64,000 nt of DNA from an uncultured Desulfovibrionaceae bacterium (GCA_944325195.1 CALUZB010000003.1:60445-124444); one strand, 5' to 3'. Counted from the first letter of the stretch, positions 43,656 to 53,537 are shown. Made by a program: numbers and translations. The notes: generated by a model not told the origin, from the sequence alone.

Positions 43656-43976
43656 AATTCAACGCCGTTTTTTGCTCAGAGAGGATACTGCCGGTGGACT
43701 TGATTGTAAGAGGCAGGAATACTCCGCGGGTGAGCCCGGATACTGAAAAGTAAGGAATTCTGGCCAGGCCTGCTGCGCTTGGGAGATTGACAAATTGAAG
43801 CTGGAGGAAAGAATGGGTCTGGGCTTGATTTTGACGGGTGTGCAACCGGAACCGGTTAAGGGTGTTTTATAAAAGTCTGTCACAGGTGAGAAGAAGTAAT
43901 CTGACGAACGCGGTTTCCCGTTTGCTAACGGCGGCAAAAGTGCCCGTCCTGGCTCAGCTGACGTTATAATTTCATT
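43656..43976. other. Intergenic, 321 nt between maf and pgpA
   Basis: No gene, terminator or repeat is recognised here. Confidence 0.4.
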
Positions 43977-44522
43977 ATGTTAAGGCTTATAAACAGTGAG
44001 GCTGGTTCAGTGAAAAAGTTCTGCGATACAGCGAGTCTGTTGTTCTGCCGGATAGGCTGGGCAGGTATATCCCCTCGCGCTCCGGGCACAGCAGGCAGCT
44101 TGGTGGCGATTGTGCTTGCACCGTGGCTCTTCCTCAGTCTTGAGAGTTTTCTGCAGGCGGTAGTGCTGGTTTTAATTTTTATTCTGGGTGGTTTTGCGGC
44201 CTGCCGGGCGGAAATGCTCCTTAAGCGCAAGGATCCGCCTCAAGTGGTGATAGATGAGCTCTTGGGGCAGTGGACGGCGGTAGTTCCGATAAGCTTGAAG
44301 TTTTCCGTCATTGAAATGAGTGGGATTGAGATATTGCGGCGGGGCTGGGGGTGGCTGCTTTTGGGATTCATTCTGTTTCGTATTTTCGATATCTTAAAGC
44401 CGTGGCCGATTAAAGCATCGGAAAATTGGCTGCCGAGCGGCTTCGGAGTGATGCTGGACGATTTAATCGCCGGTGTGATTGCGGGGCTCCTGCTCTATGG
44501 CGCGATAGTGTTATTCGGATAA
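43977..44522 (+). CDS. pgpA: Phosphatidylglycerophosphatase A
   Basis: Dephosphorylates phosphatidylglycerol phosphate in the inner membrane. 181 residues with four hydrophobic helices. The conserved GWAGISPRAPGTAGSLVA, the VVIDELLGQW block and the RIFDILKPWPIKASE stretch with its acidic and basic residues are all present, followed by MLDDLIAGVIAG. A GTG at 44010 is a possible alternative start. Confidence 0.93.
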   Translation: MLRLINSEAGSVKKFCDTASLLFCRIGWAGISPRAPGTAGSLVAIVLAPWLFLSLESFLQAVVLVLIFILGGFAACRAEMLLKRKDPPQVVIDELLGQWTAVVPISLKFSVIEMSGIEILRRGWGWLLLGFILFRIFDILKPWPIKASENWLPSGFGVMLDDLIAGVIAGLLLYGAIVLFG

Positions 44523-44600
44523 GTTGTACTAAGGCTCTGGAACCACGGCTCTGTTTGCGGGGTGGACAGACGCAGAGCAAATCAAGGCGGAAAACGAGCC

Positions 44601-44646
44601 CCTGGAGCAGATGCGGTTGTCCGTGTCTGCTCCAGGTATTATGGAA
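44601..44646. terminator. Long hairpin between pgpA and the aminotransferase gene
   Basis: CCTGGAGCAGA and TCTGCTCCAGG pair over 11 bp and an inner CGG/CCG extends the stem. No T run follows on either strand. It lies between two convergent genes and may act for both. Confidence 0.5.
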
Positions 44647-44685
44647 AGAGGTTAAGCCGCTGCCTCAAAAAGTCGGATAAGTAAT

Positions 44686-45825
44686 CTACTTCAGTTTGCC
44701 CAGCGCCTCAATCAGCGTGGTGCAGATAAATTCTATATCTTCCATTTCCAGACCCGGGTGCAGGGGCAGTGTCAAAAGTTCCCCAATCAGTCGCTCGCTT
44801 ACCGGAAGATGTTGTTTTCCGCCGCCAAAAAGGGTGAGTTGATGATTGGGCTTATAGTGGCTTCCGGTGGGTATGCCGGCTTGCTCCAGCATACCGGTCA
44901 GGGGTTTCAGTTTTCCCCCGAGAATACGCACGGGGTGGATGTGCGGAATGATATTCTGCATATCCATCTTTAATAATTCCACACCAGGAACCTGGGCAAG
45001 CCGCTTTCGATACAGGTTTGCCATTTCGCGGCGGGCCGGGGCAAATTCTTCGTCTAAACGCCGTAGTTGGGTGCGTCCGATGGCCGCCATAATATTGCTC
45101 ATGTGGTAGCGCCAGCCTCGACGTTTGACGTCGGGATTCCAGGAGCGTTTGCCCTGAAAGCGCTTTTCCGTATCATTTTCCACAGAGAGCAGGCGCGCGT
45201 CTTTAACCAGCCTTGCAACTTCCCGATCAGAGGTGACAATGGCCCCCCCTTCTCCTGAGGTGATATTCTTAATGCCGTCAAATGAAAAACAGACAATATC
45301 GCCGAAGGCCCCTATTTTTTTCCCATTGAAGTCGCAGCCGAAAGCATGGGCGGCGTCTTCAATAACTCTGAGTCCATGACGTTTTGCAAAATCATAAATA
45401 TGTTCGCACAGAGCCGGATTGCTGGCATAATGTACCGGCATAACTGCGCCGGTATTGGGGGTTATGCGCTGCTGTGCGTCAGCCAGATCAAGCAGGCCGG
45501 TATCGGGATTAACATCGCAGGCTATGGGTTTTAAATTTGCCTGAAGCGCTGCCTGGAATGAGGCCACAAAGGTTAAAGAGGGAATGAGCACCTCGGAACC
45601 GGCCGGAAGTGAGCATTCCAAGGCCAGATGCAACGCAGCCGTGCCGGTGCTTACGCAAGTGACCCGCCACGGCTCTACGCCCAGGTATTCAGCTATTTCT
45701 TCTTCAAACAGACGCACTTCATCGCCCATACCCAAGTAACCGCTTTGCTCAATTACTTTACTTACAGCCTCTGATTCCAACTTTCCGACAATAGAGCGCG
45801 ATAATCGAATATTTCGGGATGACAT
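44686..45825 (-). CDS. DegT/DnrJ/EryC1 family sugar aminotransferase
   Basis: PLP enzyme that aminates a keto-sugar nucleotide for surface glycans or glycosylation. 379 residues. N-terminal GYLGMGDEVRLFEEEIAEYLG, PLP phosphate site GTAALHLAL, the Asp in VIEDAAHAFG, and the Schiff-base Lys in FSFDGIKNITSGEGGAIV. The catalytic Lys is followed by Asn rather than the more usual Thr/Lys. C-terminal GIPTGSHYKPNHQLTLFG. No other sugar genes adjoin it, though the O-antigen cluster lies about 10 kb away; it may serve flagellin or O-antigen sugars. Confidence 0.88.
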   Translation of the reverse strand: MSSRNIRLSRSIVGKLESEAVSKVIEQSGYLGMGDEVRLFEEEIAEYLGVEPWRVTCVSTGTAALHLALECSLPAGSEVLIPSLTFVASFQAALQANLKPIACDVNPDTGLLDLADAQQRITPNTGAVMPVHYASNPALCEHIYDFAKRHGLRVIEDAAHAFGCDFNGKKIGAFGDIVCFSFDGIKNITSGEGGAIVTSDREVARLVKDARLLSVENDTEKRFQGKRSWNPDVKRRGWRYHMSNIMAAIGRTQLRRLDEEFAPARREMANLYRKRLAQVPGVELLKMDMQNIIPHIHPVRILGGKLKPLTGMLEQAGIPTGSHYKPNHQLTLFGGGKQHLPVSERLIGELLTLPLHPGLEMEDIEFICTTLIEALGKLK

Positions 45826-46305
45826 GTTACCACCTTTGTTAATTCAGCCAACTGTTCTGTTGTTTGATCAGCTCTGAATTTGTTTTGCCTTGGAACCTTT
45901 AACTATTGAGAATGGTTAAAGGCTCAGGCCGTGAGAGGCGTTGCCCGCGCGAGCAGCCGCTGTTGGGTCTATGCTGTTTTACAGATGAAAAAGCACAGAC
46001 AGGCGTAGGCGACACTTCCGTCACCCCCGCCGAAAAGTTAATCTGCTTTGGAAGCAGAGTTGTTGTCTTCCACCAGCTGTGAAAGCGTTTGTGGCAGGAT
46101 ATATACTCGTACAACTGCAACACTGCAACTCCGACAGGCTGTGCGGCTTGCCTTGCCTGTATAATGGCATTCTTCGCGTTCGTTCTGGTAATGATTCGCT
46201 TTTATCAGGCGCTTGGAACAGCCGCCTTAGTTTATTTAAGTTGCGCAAGGATAGCCTATTTATCTGTTGTTGTACATTTACAGAAATACGATGTATGGAT
46301 TTAAT
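45826..46305. other. Intergenic, 480 nt
   Basis: No gene is supported. Short plus-strand frames here start with TTG or lack ribosome binding sites. The start region of the aminotransferase gene should hold its promoter at the left end; none stands out. Confidence 0.4.
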
Positions 46306-46337
46306 GAAAAAGGGTGGAGCTTGCTCCACCCTTTTTC
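46306..46337. terminator. Perfect 15-bp terminator
   Basis: GAAAAAGGGTGGAGC and GCTCCACCCTTTTTC with a two-base loop. A and T runs are part of the stem, so it can work in both directions. It is 20 nt past the symporter stop codon. Confidence 0.9.
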
Positions 46338-46356
46338 ATTTCTGTCATCTCAGATA

Positions 46357-47925
46357 TTAAGCCAAACCGGATACCACGTCGGCATCGCTTGGGGTTTGGT
46401 GAACCACTTCCGGCTTGGGCGGATAGGATTCTTGGGTGGCAAGACTTACAAACCACATTACCACAAAGCTTATAGTTGGGGAGATCAGAGTTTCCGAACC
46501 TACCCAGCGAGCGAAAGCGCTGTCTTCCGTCATGTAGTAAGTAATATAGATGTAGAAGATCAAGCGTACAAGCGAGCCCACAATAACCGCAGCCATAGCG
46601 CCTGCAGCGTTGGCTTTTTTCCAATATATACCCAGTACGAGCGGAACCAGACAGCCGGCGAAAGCCACGTCAAAAGCCATAACCAGCAGAACGCCCGGTT
46701 CAGGTTTTACATGGGCCAGCCAAATGGCCGCGCAAACAACCGGAATGGCAGCTAAGCGGGAAATGGTGAGAAGTTTTGCGTCGAATTTAGCCCGTTCTCC
46801 TTCGCTCCGTTCGTGGATTGGAGTAATCCCTTTAGATATGCAATACCTGCGATAAATGTTTTTCTGGAAAATATTGCGGCCGAAGGTAGTTGACACACCC
46901 AGCAGTCCCCCGGAAGCGGTGGACGCACCGGCACCGATGATCCCGGAAATAACCAGCAGACCAATACCGAAGGGCATAATTTGAACGGCCATTACAGGCA
47001 TGATCATTCGGGTGTCGGCATCAGCGGCTTCGGGCATCAGCGCAAAGGCGGCAAGACCGATCAGGCAGCTTGACAGACCCACCAGGATAGTTACAACGGA
47101 AGCGAAGAATGCGCCTTGGCGAGCGATTTTACCACTTTTGGCGGAAAAAACTCTTTCCATGAAGTCAAGGGCGATAAGGTCCCCGATGGCAAGAGCCATA
47201 ATCCCGGCATAGTTAAGCATCGCGCCGTTGTCGATGCGGGTGAGGCCGGTCAGATTATAATAATTCTCGGGAGCCCCCAAGGTATCGGGCAGAGCCGCTA
47301 CGAAATAATCCCAACCGTAAGCGCTGAGAAGCCAGATAGCTGCGATGATAAAGCCGAGGCAGGCGGGATAAATCTGGATAACAGTAGTTGCAGCGGAAGA
47401 GAACAAGCCGCCGGCAACAGTATAAATAAAAATCAAAACGGAAATTATAATCAGGGCCCAAGTGTAATCGAGATTAAAGATGTAGGCCACAATCCAACCG
47501 GAACCGGCAAAGTTACCGGCCACCAGGATCATGAAGGAGAAGGCCATGATCAGGGAAACCACCCATTCAACGTTGGGTCCGTACCTTCTGAAGTAAAAGT
47601 CCGGCAGGGTAAGCAGGTTCATCTCATTGAGGGGCTTTGCGAAAAACAGACCTGTAATAAGCAGGCACAGGGCCAATCCTATAGGATAAACAAATCCCAG
47701 CCAGAAGCCTCCCACATAAGCGCCAGCTGCTGACGCCATGGTACAGTTGGCGTCAACGCTTTGGGCGAGCAGCATGGTGCAGATGAAAAATAAAGGCATT
47801 GATTTGCCGCAAACAATATAGCGTTTGCCGCTGCCTTTCACGTAGGTAACCATCCAAATACCCACGAGCACAAAGGTGAGGATATAGACGCCGAGCCCTA
47901 TCCTCATCATAAGAATTTTGTCCAT
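46357..47925 (-). CDS. Sodium:solute symporter family protein
   Basis: Inner-membrane sodium-coupled importer, 522 residues with about 13 helices. SSS-family marks are GKSMPLFFICTMLLAQSVDANC, the PDFYFRRYGPNVEWVV loop and GIIGAGASTASGGLLGVSTTFGRNIFQ, the usual family signature with its small residues. The substrate is not readable; relatives carry amino acids, pantothenate or carboxylates. Ends PPKPEVVHQTPSDADVV, a short hydrophilic tail. Single-gene unit with its own terminator. Confidence 0.88.
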   Translation of the reverse strand: MDKILMMRIGLGVYILTFVLVGIWMVTYVKGSGKRYIVCGKSMPLFFICTMLLAQSVDANCTMASAAGAYVGGFWLGFVYPIGLALCLLITGLFFAKPLNEMNLLTLPDFYFRRYGPNVEWVVSLIMAFSFMILVAGNFAGSGWIVAYIFNLDYTWALIIISVLIFIYTVAGGLFSSAATTVIQIYPACLGFIIAAIWLLSAYGWDYFVAALPDTLGAPENYYNLTGLTRIDNGAMLNYAGIMALAIGDLIALDFMERVFSAKSGKIARQGAFFASVVTILVGLSSCLIGLAAFALMPEAADADTRMIMPVMAVQIMPFGIGLLVISGIIGAGASTASGGLLGVSTTFGRNIFQKNIYRRYCISKGITPIHERSEGERAKFDAKLLTISRLAAIPVVCAAIWLAHVKPEPGVLLVMAFDVAFAGCLVPLVLGIYWKKANAAGAMAAVIVGSLVRLIFYIYITYYMTEDSAFARWVGSETLISPTISFVVMWFVSLATQESYPPKPEVVHQTPSDADVVSGLA

Positions 47926-48415
47926 TTAAAGCCTCCTTAAGTTGTGCTGAACAGATTTTGTTCAACACATGGTTACACTGACCTTCCGGGCCAGACAGGC
48001 ATGTTGTGTCCCCTCATGCTGTGCTTGGCGGCATTCAAATTTTGCTTCCTCATGTTTTGAATGCGTCCGGTTGGTTTTGCAAACAAACTTACCCCTTCTT
48101 CTTTTAAAACCTCCAATGCTTTAAAATTAGGGGGCAAGATTCCCACTTGTTTAAAGCATTAAATATGTCATTTCAACTTAATGGTCTCTTTAAATTAAAA
48201 GCTGTCCAGCCTGTTAAGCCGCTTACAACTTTTACATCTTATTGTCTGCGCAATTACACAAATTTTCAAAACAGTAGTTTACGCTTTGTCATTTACAGTA
48301 AAAACGCCATTCCATCTTTGCACCAGAAAAAAGATAAGCGCAAGGGGTGGAGCATTAAAAAAAAGCACTTTCTAAAAAAAGTTGTGTAATCATTGATAGT
48401 TAAGCTCTAAAAAAA
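47926..48415. other. Intergenic, 490 nt, AT-rich on the right
   Basis: No gene is supported. The right half is AT-rich with a Lys-rich short frame (48147-48389) that lacks a ribosome binding site and family features. The promoter of the symporter gene should lie in the left part. Confidence 0.4.
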
Positions 48416-49303
48416 TTAGAACTCCTCCAAGCGCCAAGTGCCTGTACTGGCTGGTTCCAGAAAGGACCAAATTTCTTTAAGCTCCACAGGCGGTCCGGCT
48501 CGCCCCGACTGATGCGCCAGTGCGTTGAACTCCACAGTTATGAACGGGTCGCCGTTACGGCGACTTTCTTTTATGATTGTTGCTTCCACCTTAACAATAT
48601 CCAAGTAGTTGCGTTTATCTGTTTGCAGGAATTTTTGGTACGCCTGGGGAGATGTGAAATGCTCTATGAATTCAAGATCCTGATTTTTCCAGGCCTCATG
48701 CAGGCGTACATAGATGAGTTTCGCCCCTTTTAAAAAATCGTCGTTGGTGTGGCGAGCTTCCGGTTCATTTCCCGGATGCAGAGCTGCGGGAGTATCGTAA
48801 TCTCGTGGGGAAGGCTTGACGCCGGGGAAAGGGATGGTTTTGCCCTTTTGGGTCTGACTTTGATTGCTGCGCAGTCTGGCCCAGGGGTCAAAGCCCGGCG
48901 GTGGTGCGGCAGGGGTATTGTTTTGTTGGTTTTCGTTGGACGGCCATCTGTAGCCATTATCATTTTTTTCGGGCGTTTTGCCTTTAGAGCTGGAGCGCGT
49001 AATTATTTTACTTATAATGAATGCAAGCAGCAGTAGGGTCAGTATATCAATCATCGATGCGCGTTCGAAAGGCATGTTAAAGAACATTTTGCCCAAGAGT
49101 GAACCTTCCAGCAGATTTTGAACTCCTGAGGACGGGGGGGCCTCTGTCAGCCGGGTGGTTGGGTCGGTCTGAACTTCCGGGAAGCCTGACTGGGAGGATA
49201 TGGCTGGAAAATCATTGTCATTTACCGAGTCAGCCGAAGCGGTTACAGCGGAAAAAATGAAAAACACAAACAATAATGGGGCAACACGACTAAACAGGTG
49301 CAT
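48416..49303 (-). CDS. Tim44-like domain protein
   Basis: 295 residues. A signal peptide (LFVFFIFSAVTASA) is followed by a low-complexity region, one membrane helix at about 84-100 (MIDILTLLLLAFIISKII) and a Pro/Asn-rich linker. After residue 185 comes the Tim44-like (NTF2-fold) domain: LIYVRLHEAWKNQDLEFIEHFTSPQAYQKFL, then a sheet ending WSFLEPASTGTWRLEEF. Bacterial members are membrane proteins of unknown role, possibly in envelope protein handling. Alone in its unit. Confidence 0.8.
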   Translation of the reverse strand: MHLFSRVAPLLFVFFIFSAVTASADSVNDNDFPAISSQSGFPEVQTDPTTRLTEAPPSSGVQNLLEGSLLGKMFFNMPFERASMIDILTLLLLAFIISKIITRSSSKGKTPEKNDNGYRWPSNENQQNNTPAAPPPGFDPWARLRSNQSQTQKGKTIPFPGVKPSPRDYDTPAALHPGNEPEARHTNDDFLKGAKLIYVRLHEAWKNQDLEFIEHFTSPQAYQKFLQTDKRNYLDIVKVEATIIKESRRNGDPFITVEFNALAHQSGRAGPPVELKEIWSFLEPASTGTWRLEEF

Positions 49304-49459
49304 TTATTCTCCATAAGTTCTATATTGAGATTTCAATAATAAATATACCCCCACCTTAGAGGCTTGGCAATGCCACATTGAGAATTTAGTCAGGACACCT
49401 CCAGCAGATTGGATTTATTTGGCAGAATATTTTTATCAGAAGCATTATTGACGGAATGG

Positions 49460-49488
49460 ATTTCATTTTACTTGAAATAAAATGAAAT
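49460..49488. repeat. 11-bp inverted repeat ahead of the HTH regulator gene
   Basis: ATTTCATTTTA and TAAAATGAAAT flank CTTGAAA. The site is 55 nt upstream of the start codon and may be an operator for the regulator itself or a promoter element. Confidence 0.5.
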
Positions 49489-49542
49489 CTGCATTAGATT
49501 TGGTTGCCGGTAAGTTTTCGATAATTCCAACCTGGAGCCTAT

Positions 49543-50676
49543 ATGGATAAAACTTATACCCATAAAGATTTGGCAACACAACTGAAAGTATCTGAAACTA
49601 CAATTAAAAGCTATCGTAGAAAGTTTCCCGGTTGTATACCTGTGGCCAGCCGGGGGAAGCCTATACGTTTTAATGCCCAAGCATTAACAGTAGCCAAAAA
49701 AATACGGGATTTATTTGAACGGGGAATGAGTGTTGAAGAAGTGCGTTCACGGCTTAGTGAGGAATTTTCATGGATAGAGCCGGTGGAATCTCTACCGGGT
49801 GTAATGCCTGTGAGCGATTCCGGAGGGGAGGACGCAAACGAAGGCGGGAATGGGGGGATTGTGCTGTCTCCAAGTTTTGCTAATGCAATCAGCGGTCTGG
49901 CCAAAAGTGTAGTGTCCCTTACAAGGCAGCAAGGGGAGATTTTAAGCAGGTTGGGCGGACTGGAAGAAAGCTTTAAAAATGGGGTGTATGCCTTCCCGCC
50001 TCAGCAAGATGCCTTGCAGGGCGCTAAATCCGGATTAGAAACTTCTGCAGCAGCCGACACATGCCCTCTCTGGGCTGGAGAGTTATCCAGCCGTTTGCTG
50101 GATATGGAGAAAACCCTGGCGCGTGTTTTGGAGAGTTTGGAAGCGGGTTTAAACGGCAGGGCCGGTCAGGCCGGGGCTCCGGCTGAAAGCTCCCAATCTT
50201 CACTGGCCGCTCCTGTTCCGTCGGCGCAATCGGAAGGGGTGCGGGTGTTGCCGTGGGGTGATCGAGTCGAGCCGGGGAGTAGTGGTAGTGCAGAAGGTGC
50301 CGGGGAGGACAGTTTAAATGTCAGTGACGATTATTTGCGATACATTTCCACTTTGCCGTTGGTAGTGCGGGTATCAGGCAAGTTTCTCGGCATTGCCGGA
50401 CGCAATCCCTTCTGCCTGAACGATCTGAAAGCGGTTCTTTCCCAAACCTTTTCGCCGCCCCATCATTATGGGGGGCGTTGGGAAACAGCTTCAGGGGAGA
50501 TTTGGTATATTTTGGAGCAACCTGAAGATGCGGATGCGGAAACAATCAGTCTGCATTTGCGGCCTGTAAGTTCCCGTAAAAATCAGGATTTTCTGGAAGT
50601 TGTGCGGTTTATGCTGGGACGGGCGAATGAAGAGCCTGCATCATTGTATTCCTTGGTGCAGCAATTGCTTGGCTAG
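49543..50676 (+). CDS. MerR-like HTH protein with unknown C-terminal domain
   Basis: 377 residues. The N-terminus (YTHKDLATQLKVSETTIKSYRRKFPGCIPVASRGKP, about 5-40) is a MerR-type helix-turn-helix with wing, followed by AKKIRDLFERGMSVEEVRSRL. Residues about 85-260 are Gly/Ser/Ala-rich and probably a linker with a short coiled coil. The end (about 270-375) looks like a folded alpha/beta domain with LPLVVRVSGKFLG and LRPVSSRKNQDFLEVVRFML, which I cannot assign. GGAG lies close to the ATG. cheX follows 94 nt later, so a link to motility control is possible. Confidence 0.7.
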   Translation: MDKTYTHKDLATQLKVSETTIKSYRRKFPGCIPVASRGKPIRFNAQALTVAKKIRDLFERGMSVEEVRSRLSEEFSWIEPVESLPGVMPVSDSGGEDANEGGNGGIVLSPSFANAISGLAKSVVSLTRQQGEILSRLGGLEESFKNGVYAFPPQQDALQGAKSGLETSAAADTCPLWAGELSSRLLDMEKTLARVLESLEAGLNGRAGQAGAPAESSQSSLAAPVPSAQSEGVRVLPWGDRVEPGSSGSAEGAGEDSLNVSDDYLRYISTLPLVVRVSGKFLGIAGRNPFCLNDLKAVLSQTFSPPHHYGGRWETASGEIWYILEQPEDADAETISLHLRPVSSRKNQDFLEVVRFMLGRANEEPASLYSLVQQLLG

Positions 50677-50769
50677 GTTGAAGATTTGTTGCGGGCAGCG
50701 TTCTTGACCTGAATGCTCTGGAGTGGCATTGTGTCTTGTGCGAATGATTGATACCCGGACGAGGTTTAA

Positions 50770-51234
50770 ATGAGCGCTGGAATAGAGATAGCAAAACCTT
50801 TCATCTCAGCCACTAAAGAAGTCTTGTCAATGATGACGGGAATAGAGGCTGTCCCCAAGCTCCCATATGTAAAAAAGGGAGTATTGGCGGAAGGTGACCT
50901 CACTGCGGTGGTGGATATTACCGGTACTTATAAAGGAACAATTTCCATTTCTTTTCCCAAGCAGTGTGCCATAGCGGTAGTGAGGGGAATGCTTGGCGAT
51001 GATATTGAAGATATTATTCAGGACAGCAGAGATGCCGTGGGGGAAATCTGCAATATGATTTCCGGCCAGGCCAGGGCCGGGCTTGCCGGAATGAATATCG
51101 TGCTTCAAGGCTCAACCCCCTCGGTGATTGTCGGCAGCAGGCATTCTATTTCTCATGCCGCTGGAGTGCCGGTAGTGGCTATTCCCTTTGCAACTGAAAA
51201 CGGTAATTTTACTCTGGAATTTTGTTTGGCATAG
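50770..51234 (+). CDS. cheX: CheX-like chemotaxis phosphatase
   Basis: Dephosphorylates CheY-P and resets chemotactic signalling. 154 residues, CheC/CheX fold. The active motif with its Glu and Asn is DAVGEICNMISGQARAGL (about 76-93). Other marks are VVDITGTYKGTISISFPKQCA and a C-terminal VVAIPFATENGNFTLEFCLA. A GAGG site precedes the ATG. Only one motif is present, as in CheX. Fits with the fliOPQ genes elsewhere in the window. Confidence 0.88.
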   Translation: MSAGIEIAKPFISATKEVLSMMTGIEAVPKLPYVKKGVLAEGDLTAVVDITGTYKGTISISFPKQCAIAVVRGMLGDDIEDIIQDSRDAVGEICNMISGQARAGLAGMNIVLQGSTPSVIVGSRHSISHAAGVPVVAIPFATENGNFTLEFCLA

Positions 51235-51634
51235 TTAGTCTATGTGCCTCATTAAGCCGCCTTAGTATGCTGATGCGGCTTATAACATGTATTACTGCTT
51301 TCCTAAATAATCGGAAAAGTGTTCTGTTGCTTTAAGAGTTCCCTGCTTAACATTTCGGGCTTGTGTAGGCCCATGCTGTTACTCATGCTGCTGAGGCCGG
51401 AGCTTTGTGCTGATTCAATTTCAGGATTATGTTTTCAAGGCCAATTTGCTGTACAGCATTTTGCCCTTTAAATGATGCCTGACGGAAGACTTTGCCGGCC
51501 GTCCGGCGTTTGTTGCAAGCAGGGATTTAGAGACAGAACTTTGTAAGACTGAAATGCCCTTTTGTGTCGTTATGGCTGATTCAGTTTGTGATTTGAGCAG
51601 GAACAACCGTGGGTAGCGTTATGGCTGGAATCCG
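51235..51634. other. Intergenic, 400 nt
   Basis: Holds the hairpin listed at 51253-51282. No gene is seen in the rest. Confidence 0.4.
51253..51282 (+). terminator. Hairpin after cheX
   Basis: TAAGCCGC and GCGGCTTA form an 8-bp stem, 18 nt past the cheX stop. No long T run follows. Confidence 0.55.
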
Positions 51635-51668
51635 ATGCGTAACCGCTCCCTTTGGAGCGGTTACGCAT
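51635..51668 (-). terminator. Perfect 15-bp hairpin after nhaD
   Basis: ATGCGTAACCGCTCC and GGAGCGGTTACGCAT around CTTT. It is 10 nt after the nhaD stop codon. No T run, so it may need Rho or serve to protect the RNA end. Confidence 0.65.
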
Positions 51669-51678
51669 GAAGAGTTGA

Positions 51679-53115
51679 TTAAAGCAAAAACAACCAAGTC
51701 AGCAACAGATACAGCGGGCCAAGAACCAGCATTGCAATTGCGAAGTAAACGAAAAAGCTGGGCATCTTGGTACCCATGCTCTGGGCAATAGAACGCACCA
51801 TGAAGTTGGGAGCATTACCGATGTAAGTATTGGCTCCCATGAATACTGCCCCGATAGAAATCGCGGACAGGGTGGTTACTTCGTTCATCAGATAAGCAGG
51901 GTCGCCGCCGGCGGTATTAAAGAACACCAGGTATGTTGGGGCGTTGTCCAGGAAGCTTGACAGTGCGCCGGTAAGCCAGAAGTAGGCCGCTGGAATCGGT
52001 TCTCCTGACGAGGTGGAAACCATGGCCACCAGATCGCGCAGTGCACCGTTTTCACCAGCGCGCAGGATAGCAATGGCCGGTATCATTGAAAGGAATATAC
52101 CCAGAAATACTTTTGCCACCTCCTGGATCGGCTCCCAATTGAATTCATTTGCTTCGCGTACTTCTTTTTTAGTGGCAATCCAGGAAAGACCGGCCAAGCA
52201 CAGGAGAATGGCGTCACGGCAGATATTTTGCAGATCAAGGTGCAGGTGATAGACCTCAAACTGTACACCGGGCTTCCAGGCCCCGCTCATCAGAACTGCA
52301 CCGATCACACCGACCAGGAACAGGAAGTTGATTTTACCCTCAAGCCCGAGCTTCTGTTTTTCGCCCGGCAGAGCAGGGCAGCCCTCCCGCCGGTACATAA
52401 TCGTATCAAAAATGAAATACACAGGAATAAGAATGGCTACCATGAACAGGGTTTCAAACCAGACATGCTGGAGAGTCCAGAAAAAATTGATCCCCTTTAA
52501 GAAACCGAGGAACAGGGGCGGATCTCCCAGCGGTGTGAGTGAGCCGCCGATATTCGCGACCAGAAAAATGAAAAAGATAACCGTATGCACTTTGTGCTTG
52601 CGATGAGCGTTGGCTCTCATCAACGGACGAATAAGCAACATTGCCGCGCCGGTTGTCCCCATACAGCTTGCGAGTATGGTGCCGATTAAAATAATGCCTG
52701 CATTCACCAGTGGAGTACCGGCCAGACTGCCTGTCACCCGGATGCCGCCGGAAATTGTGAAGAGGGCGAACAAGAGAATAATGAAAGGTACATATTCCAA
52801 AATCAAGGCATGCAATGCTTCATAAACGGCTGTATCAATACCGTAAGAAACGGCATAGGGGATCAGGAACGCCAGCCCCCAGGCAAATGCAATTTTCCCG
52901 AAATGATGATGCCATATTCCCGGGATGAGGATCGGGCCAAGCGCAATGGATAAGAGCATACAGGCGAAAGGCACTGCCCACCAGCCGCTCAGTACAGAAC
53001 CGTCAATGGCTGGCGCGGCGCCGGTTGGGGTTGCCATAGCCAAACCCGGCATCAATAGGCAAACCGATAATGCTAAGAGTGTTATTAAATGTTTTTTAGC
53101 CGCAAATTGAATCAT
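51679..53115 (-). CDS. nhaD: Na+/H+ antiporter of the NhaD family
   Basis: Exchanges sodium for protons across the inner membrane. 478 residues, about 12 helices after a signal-like start. Ion-transporter superfamily marks: ISGGIRVTGSLAGTPLVNAGIILIGTILASCMGTTGAAML, NIGGSLTPLGDPPLFLGFLKG and SSFLDNAPTYLVFFNTAGGDP near residue 385, the last typical of NhaD. Relatives also include citrate and arsenite transporters, but the DNAPTY motif fits NhaD. Useful in saline or alkaline habitats. Confidence 0.88.
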   Translation of the reverse strand: MIQFAAKKHLITLLALSVCLLMPGLAMATPTGAAPAIDGSVLSGWWAVPFACMLLSIALGPILIPGIWHHHFGKIAFAWGLAFLIPYAVSYGIDTAVYEALHALILEYVPFIILLFALFTISGGIRVTGSLAGTPLVNAGIILIGTILASCMGTTGAAMLLIRPLMRANAHRKHKVHTVIFFIFLVANIGGSLTPLGDPPLFLGFLKGINFFWTLQHVWFETLFMVAILIPVYFIFDTIMYRREGCPALPGEKQKLGLEGKINFLFLVGVIGAVLMSGAWKPGVQFEVYHLHLDLQNICRDAILLCLAGLSWIATKKEVREANEFNWEPIQEVAKVFLGIFLSMIPAIAILRAGENGALRDLVAMVSTSSGEPIPAAYFWLTGALSSFLDNAPTYLVFFNTAGGDPAYLMNEVTTLSAISIGAVFMGANTYIGNAPNFMVRSIAQSMGTKMPSFFVYFAIAMLVLGPLYLLLTWLFLL

Positions 53116-53537
53116 ACCATACTCCCTGATTTAAATTTATGCTGAAATCATGATCATGCAATCCCCACAAAACCCACAGTCAACAACCGGGGGCATGAGC
53201 CTGGTACGGGGCGTGTCACCACTGTGTTGCCTTGAAGCAGCGGGTTCCGCCGGCTTGTCGCTTTATTCCGTCTGCATGTGAACTGGTCTTTTGGGCATCA
53301 GGTTAAAAGCGAATGCTTAAGGCGCATCCGGCGGCTTCAAAATGATTTCAGCCAAAACTCTCTCTATTTACTCGTAACCAGGATAAAATTCAAGAAGCTA
53401 ACGCATTCAGGGCTTGAAAAAAGTTTGCTCTCCTTGCTTGAAAAGCTGTGGGTTAAAGCTCTGATTGGTTCCCAGATGCAACCGGCTTCATAATGAAAAG
53501 CGGAACAGGGCAAAGTTGAATGGAGCGGGAAGAAGTG
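53116..53537. other. Intergenic, 422 nt upstream of nhaD
   Basis: No gene or RNA is recognised here. It holds the promoter region of nhaD and the end of the tatD-like gene. Confidence 0.4.

Noticed and set aside
46089..46304. 71-codon hydrophobic plus-strand ORF ending just before the terminator at 46306
   Set aside because: Starts with TTG, no ribosome binding site, no internal ATG with one, and the terminator is explained by the convergent symporter gene.
48147..48389. 80-codon Lys-rich plus-strand ORF
   Set aside because: AT-rich intergenic DNA, no ribosome binding site and no domain; likely chance.
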